A stretch of 64,000 nucleotides of DNA, taken from NCBI RefSeq assembly GCF_016863615.1, contig NZ_BOPF01000039.1:32846-96845 (forward strand), written 5' to 3'. The notes beneath the pieces are model-generated. The model searched no databases, had not been told where the DNA came from, and was given only the letters and a program-made list of their open reading frames with translations. Positions 41,563 through 50,947 of this stretch are shown piece after piece (the first letter of the stretch is position 1; each line of letters begins with the position of its first letter). The stretch is from Virgisporangium aliadipatigenens (GTDB lineage: Bacteria; Actinomycetota; Actinomycetes; Mycobacteriales; Micromonosporaceae). The position numbers and the translations under genes were made by a program.

Positions 41563-43358
41563 GCGATTCGCTCACCGTGGGCCGTGGTTCAGCATCTTCC
41601 GGTGAAACGGGCGAGCTGCCGGCACGCCCGCCCCGGCAGAGCCGGCGACGGTTCCTCACGCACGAGTGGACGCTCGCGAGCATCGGCTCGGTGCTGCTGG
41701 CCGTCGTGATGACCTGGCCGGTGATGCTGCACCCGGCGAGCCGCCTGCCGTGGGACCTCGGCGACCCGGCGCTGCAGGCGTGGCAGATGGCGTGGGCCGG
41801 GCATGCGCTGCCGCGCGACCCGGTGCACGTCTTCCACTCCAACACCTTCTACCCGGAGTGGTACTCGTTCGCGTTCTCCGACACGCTCATGGGCTATGCG
41901 CCGGCGGGCCTGATCGGCAGCGGCGTCACGGCCGCGATCGTGCGGTACAACATCCTTTTCGTGCTGGCGTTCGCGCTGGCGTTCCTGGGCATGTACGCGC
42001 TGGTGCGCCAGCTCGGCGGCACCGTGGCGGGGGCCGCGCTGGCCGGGGCCGTGTTCAGCTTCGCGCCGTGGCGGTGGGCGCACGCCGGCCACCTCAACAT
42101 CCTCTCCAGCGGCGGGATCGCGTTGGCGTTCGCGATGCTGGCCCGCGGGCACGGCTACTCGTTCCGCCACGGGTACCGGCCGGATCGCGCGGACGTGCGC
42201 TGGATCGTGGCGGGCTGGATCGTGGCGGCGTGGCAGCTGAGCCTGGGTTTCAGCATCGGGTTGCCGTTCGCCTACGCGCTGGTGCTGGTGATCGTGCTGG
42301 CCTTCGGCCACTGGCTGCTGTTCCCCCGCGCCGGGCGGGCCGAGTGGTGGCGCACACGCAAGGCGTTCCCCCGGCGGCTCTTGATCGCGAACGTCGGCGG
42401 CGGAGCCGTGTTCGCCCTGGTCGGGGCCCTCATGGCGCGGCCCTATCTGAAGGTCTTCGAGCAGCACCCGTACGCGCGGCGGGGAATCCCGCAGCTGGAG
42501 GAGTTCGGGCCGCCGCCGCTGGGGCTGGTGACGGCGCCGGAGGAGTCGTGGCTGTGGGCCGGGCCGCACGCCGGGATGCGCGAGAGCCTGACCGCCCAGG
42601 GCGAGATGGCCGTCTTCATGGGGTACACGGTCCTGGTGCTGGCCCTGGTCGGCCTGGTCGTGTCGACCTGGTCGCTCCGGCTGCGCGCGCTGCTGGCCGC
42701 CGGTGCGGTGATCGCCGCGGTGCTGGCGCTCGGCGTCAAGGTGCCGGGTGACGGCCGGTTCACCTACCTGCCGCTGTACAACCACCTGCCCGGGTGGGAC
42801 GGCATGCGCACCCCCGGCCGCCTGATCATGTGGTCGACGGTCTGCGCCGCGGTGCTGGCGGCCGGCGCCATCGGTGCCCTGGCCGAGCGGCTGCGCGGCT
42901 TCGCGGCGCTACCAAGGCCCGCGGCCCGCCACGCCCTGCTTCTGCTGCCCGTCGCCCTGGTGCTGGTGGAGGGCGTCGGCGCGGTGCCGCACCCGTACGT
43001 GCCGAAGGCCCCGACCGCCGCGCTGCGCGCCGCCGAGCCGCCGCTGCTGATCCTGCCGTTCGACCACGTTCCCAATCAGCTCTACATGCTCTGGAGCGCC
43101 GACGGCCTGCCCAAGATGGTCAACGGCGGCAGCGGTTTCGCGCCGTCGTCGCAGTTCCATTTCAGGGACGTCGCTGCAACCTTCCCCGACGCGGGCAGCG
43201 TCCAGACTCTACGGGCGGACGGGATACGCACCCTCGTTGTCCTGCGGGACCGGGTCGCCGGCACGCCGTTCGCGCGGGTGCTGACCGCGCCGGTCCCGGT
43301 CGAGTTGGGGGTACGGCGGGTCGAGGTCGGCGACGCGGTGCTGTTCTACCTGGACTAG
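41559..43358 (+). CDS. Polytopic membrane protein, GT-C-like, first of a tandem pair
   Basis: 599 residues from GTG. A short cytosolic N terminus, then about ten or eleven membrane helices. After the first helix there is an external loop LPWDLGDPALQAWQMAWAGH with acidic residues placed as in GT-C glycosyltransferases, and SNTFYPEWYSFAFSDTLMGY follows. The C-terminal external part has DGLPKMVNGGSGFAPSSQFH. It is close to the next gene's product over its whole length. The sugar donor and acceptor are unknown; a cell-envelope glycan role is an inference. Confidence 0.75.
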   Translation: MSDSLTVGRGSASSGETGELPARPPRQSRRRFLTHEWTLASIGSVLLAVVMTWPVMLHPASRLPWDLGDPALQAWQMAWAGHALPRDPVHVFHSNTFYPEWYSFAFSDTLMGYAPAGLIGSGVTAAIVRYNILFVLAFALAFLGMYALVRQLGGTVAGAALAGAVFSFAPWRWAHAGHLNILSSGGIALAFAMLARGHGYSFRHGYRPDRADVRWIVAGWIVAAWQLSLGFSIGLPFAYALVLVIVLAFGHWLLFPRAGRAEWWRTRKAFPRRLLIANVGGGAVFALVGALMARPYLKVFEQHPYARRGIPQLEEFGPPPLGLVTAPEESWLWAGPHAGMRESLTAQGEMAVFMGYTVLVLALVGLVVSTWSLRLRALLAAGAVIAAVLALGVKVPGDGRFTYLPLYNHLPGWDGMRTPGRLIMWSTVCAAVLAAGAIGALAERLRGFAALPRPAARHALLLLPVALVLVEGVGAVPHPYVPKAPTAALRAAEPPLLILPFDHVPNQLYMLWSADGLPKMVNGGSGFAPSSQFHFRDVAATFPDAGSVQTLRADGIRTLVVLRDRVAGTPFARVLTAPVPVELGVRRVEVGDAVLFYLD

Positions 43359-43412
43359 GCCGGGCCTCGACGGTTGAATCGACATGCTTTCTAGACGGAG
43401 CGGAGAGCCACT

Positions 43413-45770
43413 GTGGCCTCCGCACGATGGGGTGGGGTGAGAACGATCAGTCCCGAGGAAAAGGCCGCCGCGCCGCCTCCGGCCGACAGCATCGCGTCGA
43501 TGGAGCGTCCGGTCGACGTCGTGCCGCCCCGGAAACAGAACGGCCGCACCCCCTCCGGCGCATCCGTCGAGGCGGCACCGTCGTCCACGGTCGACCCGGC
43601 TGCGACACCGGCCGCCGACGCCGCGACGGCCGGCACCACGTCCAACGGCACCGCCTCCGCCGGCGCCGCGCCCGCCGACGCCGCGACGGCCGCTGAGGCG
43701 CAGGCCGCCGGCGGGAAGCCGGCCGAGGCGACAGCTGACGCCGACGCCAAGACCACGGGAGCGAAGGCTGACGCCGCGGCCGCCGAGACGACGGCTGACG
43801 CCGACGCGAAGGCCGCCGACGGGGCCGAGACCGGGGCGAAGCCGGTCGACGAGGCCAAGGCCGGCGCGGACCTGAAAGCCGGCGGGAAGGCGACGGCAGA
43901 AGAGAAGACCGCCGACGACAAGGCGGCCGAGGCCGACTCGGTCTCGCTCACCAAGAAGAAGGCGGACCGCGGCGAGGAGTGGCGCAAGTTCGCCCCGCCG
44001 CCCGAGCGGGTCCCCGGCCGGTACGCGAAGCTCGGTGCGCGCGTGTGGGCGTTCGTGGCGCACGAGTGGACCCTCGCCGTGCTGGGCTCGTTCCTGGCCG
44101 CGGCGGTCATGACCTGGCCGACGCTGAAGAACCCCACGAAGACGCTGCCGATGGACCTCGGCGACCCGACCCTCCAGGCGTGGCAGATGGCCTGGTCCGG
44201 GCACGAACTGCCGCGCAACCCGCTCAACGTGTGGAACTCCAACACGTTCTACCCGGAGTCCAACTCCTTCGCGTTCTCCGACACGCTCATGGGCTACTTC
44301 CCGGTGGGCATGATCGGCAGCGGCTTCACGGCGGCGATCCTTCGCTACAACATCATGTTCGTCTTCGCGTTCGCGCTGGCGTTCCTCGGCGTGTACGCGC
44401 TGGTGCGCCAGCTCGGCGGCACCAAGTCGGGTGCTGCGCTGGCCGCCGCCGCGTTCGGGTTCGCGCCGTGGCGCTGGACCCAGGCGGGCCACCTGCACGT
44501 GCTGTCCAGCGGCGGGATCGCGCTGTCGCTGGCGATGCTGGCGCGCGGGCACGGCTACTCGTTCCGCCACGGGTACCGGCCGGAGAAGGCCAACTGGAAG
44601 TGGGTCGTCGCGGGCTGGGCCGTCGCGACCTGGCAGATCAGCCTCGGGTTCGGGATCGGGCTGCCGTTCGCCTACGCGTTGGCGCTCCTCGGGGTGATCG
44701 TGGTCGGCCACTGGGCGCTGGTGCCGCGGATCCGGTCGAGCTGGTGGGCCGACCGGAAGCCGTTCGCCCGGGTACTGCTCATCGCCAACCTCGGCGGCGG
44801 GCTCCTCTTCGCGCTGATCGGCGGCCTGATGGCCCGGCCGTACCTGCAGGTCGTGGAGGACCACCCCAACGCGCGCCGGGTGGTCGAGGAGGTCTCGGTC
44901 TACTCGCCGCCGAAGTGGGGCTGGCTGGTGGCACCGGTGCAGTCGCGCCTCTGGGGCGAGGAGCACGCCGGGGTGCGGGCCCTGCTGTCGGTGCCGGGCG
45001 AGATGTCGATCTTCCTCGGGTACACCGCGCTCGGGCTGGCCGCGGCCGGTCTGATCTTCTCGGTGTGGTCGTGGCGGATCCGGGCGATGCTCGCCGCGGG
45101 CACGTTCGTCAGCGGCATCCTGGCGATGGGCACGGCGGCGCCGAAGGGCGGCGACTGGTCCTACCTGATCCTCTACGACATCCTGCCGGGCTGGGACGGC
45201 ATCCGGACCCCGGGCCGGCTGGTGCTGTGGACGACGCTGTGCGTGGCGGTGCTCGCCGCCGGCGCGGTGAGCGCGTTCGCCGAACGGGTGAAGGAGTTCG
45301 CCGAGGACCGGGTCCCCTACCGGCCGGGTCTGATCCTGCGCACCGCCATGGTGCTGCCGATGGTGCTGGCGCTGGCCGAGGGCGCGGCGATCATCCCGCA
45401 GCCGGAGATGCCGAAGGCACCGCTGGCGATGAAGGATCTCGAGGCGCCGTTCTTCATCCTGCCGAGCGACCAGATCAACGACGAGAACTACATGCTCTGG
45501 GGCACCGACGGCCTCAAGCCGATGGTCAACGGCGGCAGCGGCTTCACGCCGATCGGCCAGCAGCACATGCGCGACGTCTGCACCTCGTTCCCGAACCCGG
45601 AGTGCGTCGAGGTGCTGCGGGAGGCCAAGGTGAAGACGCTCGTGATCATCCGGAGCCGGGCGATCGGCGGCCCCTACGAACTGGCGGCGAGCCCCGAGGC
45701 CATGGAGGCGGCGGCCGACCTGGGCATCGTCAGCGAGGAACGCGGCGACGTGGTGATCTACAAGCTCTGA
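43413..45770 (+). CDS. Polytopic membrane protein, GT-C-like, second of a tandem pair with a long acidic/alanine N terminus
   Basis: 785 residues from GTG (GGAG seven bases upstream; GTG 43437 is an alternative). The first ~190 residues are Ala/Asp/Lys/Thr-rich and repetitive (TADADAKTTGAKADAAAAET) and probably a disordered cytosolic extension. From about residue 200 the sequence parallels the upstream paralogue: MDLGDPTLQAWQMAWSGHEL, SNTFYPESNSFAFSDTLMGY, FRHGYRPEKANWKW, DGLKPMVNGGSGF. Family and substrate unknown. Confidence 0.75.
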   Translation: MASARWGGVRTISPEEKAAAPPPADSIASMERPVDVVPPRKQNGRTPSGASVEAAPSSTVDPAATPAADAATAGTTSNGTASAGAAPADAATAAEAQAAGGKPAEATADADAKTTGAKADAAAAETTADADAKAADGAETGAKPVDEAKAGADLKAGGKATAEEKTADDKAAEADSVSLTKKKADRGEEWRKFAPPPERVPGRYAKLGARVWAFVAHEWTLAVLGSFLAAAVMTWPTLKNPTKTLPMDLGDPTLQAWQMAWSGHELPRNPLNVWNSNTFYPESNSFAFSDTLMGYFPVGMIGSGFTAAILRYNIMFVFAFALAFLGVYALVRQLGGTKSGAALAAAAFGFAPWRWTQAGHLHVLSSGGIALSLAMLARGHGYSFRHGYRPEKANWKWVVAGWAVATWQISLGFGIGLPFAYALALLGVIVVGHWALVPRIRSSWWADRKPFARVLLIANLGGGLLFALIGGLMARPYLQVVEDHPNARRVVEEVSVYSPPKWGWLVAPVQSRLWGEEHAGVRALLSVPGEMSIFLGYTALGLAAAGLIFSVWSWRIRAMLAAGTFVSGILAMGTAAPKGGDWSYLILYDILPGWDGIRTPGRLVLWTTLCVAVLAAGAVSAFAERVKEFAEDRVPYRPGLILRTAMVLPMVLALAEGAAIIPQPEMPKAPLAMKDLEAPFFILPSDQINDENYMLWGTDGLKPMVNGGSGFTPIGQQHMRDVCTSFPNPECVEVLREAKVKTLVIIRSRAIGGPYELAASPEAMEAAADLGIVSEERGDVVIYKL

Positions 45771-45788
45771 CGCGACAGCGGCACACGA

Positions 45789-45822
45789 AACGGCCCGGCC
45801 CCCGGATGGGAGCCGGGCCGTT
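45789..45822. terminator. Bidirectional terminator
   Basis: AACGGCCCGGC (45789-45799) pairs perfectly with GCCGGGCCGTT (45812-45822), between two convergent genes. Confidence 0.8.
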
Positions 45823-45834
45823 GTCGTCAGCGGA

Positions 45835-47349
45835 TCAGGCCGGTACCGGTTCGGGCGCGGCCGAGGTGGCCTTGACGTCCCGCCGGTCGGGCGCCTCATC
45901 GAGCACACCCCCGTCGGGATCGTCGGCGTAGCTCTGCCGCACCACGTCCAGCTCGGGATAGCGGATCTCCCGCACCACCAGGACGACGAGCAGGATCACG
46001 GTGCCCAGTCGCAGCGTCGCCGCCAGCACGAACACCCACTCCGGGAAGACGGTCTTGCCCGACGCGCCCATGAGCTGCCCGTAGAACGCCACGAAGTACG
46101 CCACCTCGGCGAACGACCACGCGAGGAACGCGCCCCACCGCGGCCGGGCCAGCACGATGAGCGGGATCAGCCACAGCACGAACTGCTGCGACCAGACCTT
46201 GTTGAAGATCAGGAACGCCGCGACGGCGAGGAACGCCACCTGTGCCAGGCGTGGCCGGCGCGGTGCGGTGAGGATCAGCGCGCCGATAGCCACCATCGAC
46301 GCGCCGATCAGCACCCAGGTGAGGGTGTTCAGCACCGGGATGTTGCGCCCCAGCCACTGGAACGGCTCCAGCCCGTACTGATCGCCGCCGCGCGGGAAGT
46401 GGTCGCCGATGTACCAGAGGGTGCCCCAGTCGATCGGGCGTTCGCGGTTGAGGTCGATGAACCGCATCCAGTTGTCGCGCCACAGCAGGGCGACGGGGAC
46501 GTTGACCGCCGCGATGGCCGCCGCACCCGCACCCATCGCGATGCCGAACTCCTTCAGCTTGCCCGCGCGCACGCACAACGCCAGCAGCGGGAACGCCAGC
46601 AGCGCCGGCCACAGCTTCGCGGACGCGCCGAGCCCGATCATCACGCCGGCCCACGCCGGATACCGCTTCGCCCACAGCACGAAGCCGGCGGCGGCGAACG
46701 CGATGGCGAGCAGGTCCCAGTTGACCGTCGCCGACAGGAACAGCGCGGGGGAGAGCGCGAACAACGCCACGTCCCACGGGCGGCGCTTGCGCACGGACAG
46801 CAGCAGCCCGGCGGTGGCGACCCCGAGCGCGCCGAGCGCGAGCGCGTTGAGGTTGTAGAAGAGCTGCCCCTGGTTGAGGTCGGGGTTGTCCTGGCCGAGC
46901 GCGTGCACGCCGAGCCCGATCACGCCCATGAACGCCCCGGTCACGACCGGGTACTCGACGGGGTGGTCGCGGTAGGGCACCGCGCCGTCGGAGAGGCGTT
47001 CGGCGTAGTACAGCGCGAGCACGTCGGTGTAACACATGTACTTGTACTGCTTGAGATCGGCCCACGCGCCGTCGTTGCACGGATACTTCTGCACCCAGTG
47101 CAGCGACAGGGTCAGGCAGATCATCGCCAGCACGATCCGGCCGACCGACCAGAACCGCTGCCCCCCGAACGTCGTGCGGCCGGCCCGCGACGCGTAGTCA
47201 CCGAGCGGCCCGCCGATCGCCTCGGAAAGGCCCCGGACGAATCCGTCGCTCCTCGCCGGTTCGTCCACCGGAGAGCGCAATGCGAGGGGTGCACCCGCGG
47301 GTGGGGCGCTGTCCGGCTCCGGCTGGTCGACTGATGCGGCCGTAGTCAT
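45835..47349 (-). CDS. GT87-family mannosyltransferase-like membrane protein
   Basis: 504 residues with about eleven membrane helices. The early external loop YMCYTDVLALYYAERLSDGA with the Asp and the region DHPVEYPVVTGAFMG are typical of GT87 (DUF2029) proteins, as is WSQQFVLWLIPLIVLARP near the C terminus. Members use polyprenyl-phosphate mannose to build cell-envelope mannans such as PIMs. Lies between the membrane paralogue pair and the PBP gene, as in related genomes. Confidence 0.85.
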   Translation of the reverse strand: MTTAASVDQPEPDSAPPAGAPLALRSPVDEPARSDGFVRGLSEAIGGPLGDYASRAGRTTFGGQRFWSVGRIVLAMICLTLSLHWVQKYPCNDGAWADLKQYKYMCYTDVLALYYAERLSDGAVPYRDHPVEYPVVTGAFMGVIGLGVHALGQDNPDLNQGQLFYNLNALALGALGVATAGLLLSVRKRRPWDVALFALSPALFLSATVNWDLLAIAFAAAGFVLWAKRYPAWAGVMIGLGASAKLWPALLAFPLLALCVRAGKLKEFGIAMGAGAAAIAAVNVPVALLWRDNWMRFIDLNRERPIDWGTLWYIGDHFPRGGDQYGLEPFQWLGRNIPVLNTLTWVLIGASMVAIGALILTAPRRPRLAQVAFLAVAAFLIFNKVWSQQFVLWLIPLIVLARPRWGAFLAWSFAEVAYFVAFYGQLMGASGKTVFPEWVFVLAATLRLGTVILLVVLVVREIRYPELDVVRQSYADDPDGGVLDEAPDRRDVKATSAAPEPVPA

Positions 47350-47411
47350 GTGGACGATCCTGCCCTACCGACCCGGTCAGTGCGGGGCCGGTAGGGCGTG
47401 TGTCTTACGGA

Positions 47412-50219
47412 TCAGTCGTCGTCCCGGCCGTTGCCGCCGCCGTTTCCTCCGTTGTTGCCACCGGGGTTGCCGCCGCCGGGCAGGGTGTTGTTACCGCCGC
47501 CGGGGCCACCGGGGCCACCGGGCTGGTTGCCCGGGCCGCCGGGCTGGTTACCGGGGTTGGGGTCGACCGACGGCTGCTGGCCGTCGCCCTTCTCCTGGCT
47601 GCCGGTGAACGGCGGCTCCTGGGTGAACGGCTTGCCCCAGACGGTGCGGCCCTTGTTGTACTCGGCCATGAACTTGCCGAAGAGCTTCCCACCACCGGTC
47701 GCACCGAAGAGGTCGTTGCCCTTGGAATCTTTCAGCGGCAGTTCCTCGGCCTGGTTGCCGACCCATGCCGCGACGGCGATGCCGTTGTAGTTCTTCTTCG
47801 GATCGTTGTCGCGTTTGGCCGACGTGTAGCCGACGGTCCACGAGTGGCCGTTCTCGCCGTCGTACTTGCCCTGGAGTTCCCACGTACCGGTCTTCGCGGC
47901 GACGTAGGGGACCATGTTGTTCGGGATGCCCCACTTGTCGTTTGCCTTGTTGTTGTTGGCGACCTTCTGCAGGGTCCAGTTGAGGTCGTCGAACATCTGG
48001 GGCGTGAAGCCGGCCATCGCGGTGGTCTTGATCGCCTCGGCGTAGATCCGCTGCTCGCTCTTCTTCACTTCCTTGATGAAGTGCGCCTTGGCGGCGTTGC
48101 CGCGGGCGGCCAGCGAGGCCATACCGGCGGCGTGATCGAGCACGGTGATCGGGTACTGGCCGAAGCCGATCTCGGAGCCGAACTTGTTGGACACGTCCTT
48201 GAGCTGACCGCCGTTGAGGTCGATGAACTCGCGGTTGTCGTTGAGCAGCCCGCGCACGCCGGCCGAGCGCGCCACGTCGACGACCTGAGAGATGCCGATC
48301 TTCTCGGTGAGGGCGTAGAACGGGATGTTCAACGAGAACTCGGTCGCCTGCCACAGCTGGCAGCTCTTTGGGCCGTCGGAGCAGTTGCCCTCGGAGGAGG
48401 AGTTCTTCACCGGCTTGCCACGGCCGGGGAAGGTGCGTGGCGACGTGGCGTCCCAGCGGGAGTTGAGCGAGTAGCCGTTCTTCAGGCCGCCCGCGAGCGT
48501 GTAGACCTTCATCGTCGAGCCCGCCGGGTGGTAGCCGAACTTCGACTGCTGCCCGTCGCCGAGGATCGGGTCGGTGTACGAGCCGGCGAGGTCGGCGCCG
48601 CTGCCGTTCTGGCCGCCGTAGTAGGCGAGCACGCGACCGGTGTACGGCTCGACCGCGACCAGGGCCCCGACCTGGTTCTCCTTCATGGCGTTGAGCGGGG
48701 ACTCCTTGTTGGCGCGGTTGGTGTACTTCTCCGCAATGTCCTGGGCGCTCTTGTCGATCGTGGTCCAGATCTTCAGACCGCCGCCGTTGGCCTTGCTGAT
48801 CTCGACCTTCGACAGGTTCTTGTCGGTCTTCTGCAGCCGGGTGAACTCGTCCATCACCTGGTGCACCACGTGACCGGTCGGCCGGTCGAGGCCGAACTGC
48901 TGCTTGAACGCGTCGTCGTTGGAGTTGACCTTGACCGGCGTCGGCATCTGCATGTCGGCCTTGACTTCGTACTTGTCGCCGCCGTGCTTGTTGAGTTCCG
49001 GCTTGATCGCGATCATCGCGTTGCGGTTGGCCGTCCAGCGGGCCAGCGCCTGCTCGGGGTCGACGTTCGGGTCGAACGGGCTACCGGTGATCTTGCCGTC
49101 CTTGCTCCGGCCGCCGTTCGGGTTCTTGATCAGGCCGGCCAGGAGCAGGCTCTCCTCGACGGTCAGGTCGGCGGCGCTCTTCTTGAAGTACGCCTGCGCC
49201 GCCGCCTCCACCCCGTAGGCACCACGCCCGAACGGCACGGTGTTGAGGTAGTTGCTGAGGATCTGGTCCTTGGTGAGCTTGTCGTTGAGCTTCATCGCGA
49301 TGGCCGCTTCTTCGATCTTGCGGCTGTACGTCGCGCCCTCGAGGTCGGCCACAGCGCGCGCGTACTGCTGGGTGATCGTCGAGGCGCCCTGCGTCTCGCC
49401 GCCCTTGGTGTTGTTCCAGAAGGCGCGGACGATGCCCTTGAAGTCGACGCCGTCGTTGGTGTAGAAGCTCCGGTCCTCCGTCGCGACGACCGCGTGCTGC
49501 ATCTGGATCGCGATCTTCTCCAGCGGCACGATGGTCCGGTTCTCGGAACCGATCTTCGCCATCTGGGTGCCGTCGGAGTAGTAGATGAACGTCGACTCGC
49601 CGCCGAGCTTGATCTGGTCCGGCGGGGCGATGCTGGCGAAGACGTAGGTACCGCCGACGAGGCTGGTGCCGGCCATCATGATGACCACCGCGATGGCCGC
49701 GATGATCCAGTTGCGGCGGCGCGCCTTCTTCGAACGGGTGCGCCGATTGGCGTTTCCGCGGCCGCCGGCTCCACCCCGGCCCGGACCGGTGCCGCCGGGG
49801 CCCCCGGGGCCGCCCGGCCCGTCGGGGGAGTCGACGGGGACGCCGCCGATGTTGACCCCGCCGACCGAGGCGCGACCCGCAGGCGGACGCGCCCGCCCGA
49901 CGGTGGCCCGCCCGGTGGTCTGACCCACCGACGCGGAACCCACGGAGGCCGAACCGACGGACGCGCGACCCGCCGGGGGACGGGCCCCACCGGTGGGCGA
50001 CGAGACCGGCACCGAGGCGCGCGCGGCGGCACGCCCGGCCGACGGTGGTGGCGAACCCGCTGACGGCAGACCGGCCGAGCCGACCGATGCCGAACCCACG
50101 GAGGCGGACCCGACCGATGCCGAACCGGACGCCCGGACGGGCCGGGGGGCCGGGTGTGGACCGGGTGCGGCTCCTGCCTGACCGGCTTCGCCGGGGGTGA
50201 GCGGATCGCCGTAATTCAT
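47412..50219 (-). CDS. Bifunctional class A penicillin-binding protein
   Basis: 935 residues; ATG 50219 with AAGGTGGG upstream. The N-terminal ~165 residues are disordered with repeats GSASVGSASVGSASVG and RPPAGRASVG, then one membrane helix (WIIAAIAVVIMMAGTSLVGG). The transglycosylase domain has ATEDRSFYTNDGVDFKGI and GASTITQQYARAV; the transpeptidase domain has STMK (about residue 568), SLN and KTGT (about 775). The C terminus is a Gly/Asn/Pro tail. It polymerises and crosslinks peptidoglycan; the PonA-like place next to ino1 and rpsF matches other actinobacteria. Confidence 0.95.
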   Translation of the reverse strand: MNYGDPLTPGEAGQAGAAPGPHPAPRPVRASGSASVGSASVGSASVGSAGLPSAGSPPPSAGRAAARASVPVSSPTGGARPPAGRASVGSASVGSASVGQTTGRATVGRARPPAGRASVGGVNIGGVPVDSPDGPGGPGGPGGTGPGRGGAGGRGNANRRTRSKKARRRNWIIAAIAVVIMMAGTSLVGGTYVFASIAPPDQIKLGGESTFIYYSDGTQMAKIGSENRTIVPLEKIAIQMQHAVVATEDRSFYTNDGVDFKGIVRAFWNNTKGGETQGASTITQQYARAVADLEGATYSRKIEEAAIAMKLNDKLTKDQILSNYLNTVPFGRGAYGVEAAAQAYFKKSAADLTVEESLLLAGLIKNPNGGRSKDGKITGSPFDPNVDPEQALARWTANRNAMIAIKPELNKHGGDKYEVKADMQMPTPVKVNSNDDAFKQQFGLDRPTGHVVHQVMDEFTRLQKTDKNLSKVEISKANGGGLKIWTTIDKSAQDIAEKYTNRANKESPLNAMKENQVGALVAVEPYTGRVLAYYGGQNGSGADLAGSYTDPILGDGQQSKFGYHPAGSTMKVYTLAGGLKNGYSLNSRWDATSPRTFPGRGKPVKNSSSEGNCSDGPKSCQLWQATEFSLNIPFYALTEKIGISQVVDVARSAGVRGLLNDNREFIDLNGGQLKDVSNKFGSEIGFGQYPITVLDHAAGMASLAARGNAAKAHFIKEVKKSEQRIYAEAIKTTAMAGFTPQMFDDLNWTLQKVANNNKANDKWGIPNNMVPYVAAKTGTWELQGKYDGENGHSWTVGYTSAKRDNDPKKNYNGIAVAAWVGNQAEELPLKDSKGNDLFGATGGGKLFGKFMAEYNKGRTVWGKPFTQEPPFTGSQEKGDGQQPSVDPNPGNQPGGPGNQPGGPGGPGGGNNTLPGGGNPGGNNGGNGGGNGRDDD

Positions 50220-50239
50220 TTGTCCCACCTTGCCGGTCG

Positions 50240-50262
50240 CGATGGTATTTCGTCCACCATCG
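50240..50262. repeat. Small inverted repeat upstream of the PBP gene
   Basis: CGATGGT (50240-50246) and ACCATCG (50256-50262). It lies about 20 bases ahead of the PBP start and after the DUF5318 stop; it could be an operator or a weak terminator. Confidence 0.35.
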
Positions 50263-50337
50263 CCCAGTTGTCGTGAGGCATCCCACCGCGCCGAACAGTG
50301 CCGGCGGCAGCGTGAAGATGACTGGAAAGTACTGCGC

Positions 50338-50748
50338 TCATTCGGCGACCCCGGCGCGGCGTGCAGTGCCCGGCTCCGGGATCATCCCGTCCCGCCCGAG
50401 CAGGAACTGCTCGACGAGATGGTTCCACCCGCAGCCGCGGCACACCTCCACCACGTACACCTGCACCTCACGGAACGTCATCGCAAGGGTCGACAATTCG
50501 GCCCTTTTGCGCGCCTGTCCCGCCGAGGTCTTGAGCTCGTCCCCGTAGATGTAATGCACGAGGGTGACGTGCTCGCGCCGGCATACCGGACACCGGATCT
50601 CCGTGGCCTCGCCGTGGAAGCGGGCCGCGTTTCGTAGGTACGGCGAGGCATCGCACACCTCATGGGTGCCGATGCGGCCCGAATAGAGCTCACGCAGCAG
50701 CGCACGACGCCGGAGGGCGTAGTCGACAATCTGGCGTTGCGTGCGCAC
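50338..50748 (-). CDS. DUF5318 family zinc-ribbon-like protein
   Basis: 136 residues from GTG. Two CxxC pairs, CPVC (C53, C56) and CRGC (C103, C106), form a likely zinc site; the N terminus QRQIVDYALRRRALLRELYS and FREVQVYVVEVC are family signatures. Function unknown; conserved near PBP and PadR/ino1 genes in actinobacteria. Confidence 0.88.
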   Translation of the reverse strand: MRTQRQIVDYALRRRALLRELYSGRIGTHEVCDASPYLRNAARFHGEATEIRCPVCRREHVTLVHYIYGDELKTSAGQARKRAELSTLAMTFREVQVYVVEVCRGCGWNHLVEQFLLGRDGMIPEPGTARRAGVAE

Positions 50749-50755
50749 GGACCCG

Positions 50756-50761
50756 AGGGTA
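50756..50761 (-). promoter_or_regulatory. -10-like TACCCT of the DUF5318 gene
   Basis: TACCCT on the minus strand ends seven bases before the GTG start, fitting a leaderless transcript. Confidence 0.35.
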
Positions 50762-50858
50762 CGCGGAGATGGCCATTAGGGCGACCGCCGTTACCCTGTG
50801 TGCCTTTCTCGCGACTAACCCTCCTCGGAGATGTGATGTAGGCGCCCTTGCCCCCCGC

Positions 50859-50887
50859 TTGCGGACCGGATCTAGCACAGCTAGTTT
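50859..50887 (+). promoter_or_regulatory. Promoter of the PadR-ino1 operon
   Basis: TTGCGG (50859-50864) and TAGTTT (50882-50887) with a 17-base spacer. The palindrome directly following would cover the transcription start. Confidence 0.55.
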
Positions 50888-50912
50888 CCGATGTATCGGC
50901 TCGATACATCGG
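50888..50912. promoter_or_regulatory. Perfect 11-bp palindrome, likely PadR operator
   Basis: CCGATGTATCG-GCT-CGATACATCGG, no mismatches. It contains the ATGT...ACAT halves expected of PadR-family sites and abuts the -10 box, where a bound repressor would block initiation. Confidence 0.7.
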
Positions 50913-50947
50913 GCGGACGGACTCCGGATGGACGGGAGGTGTCGGGC

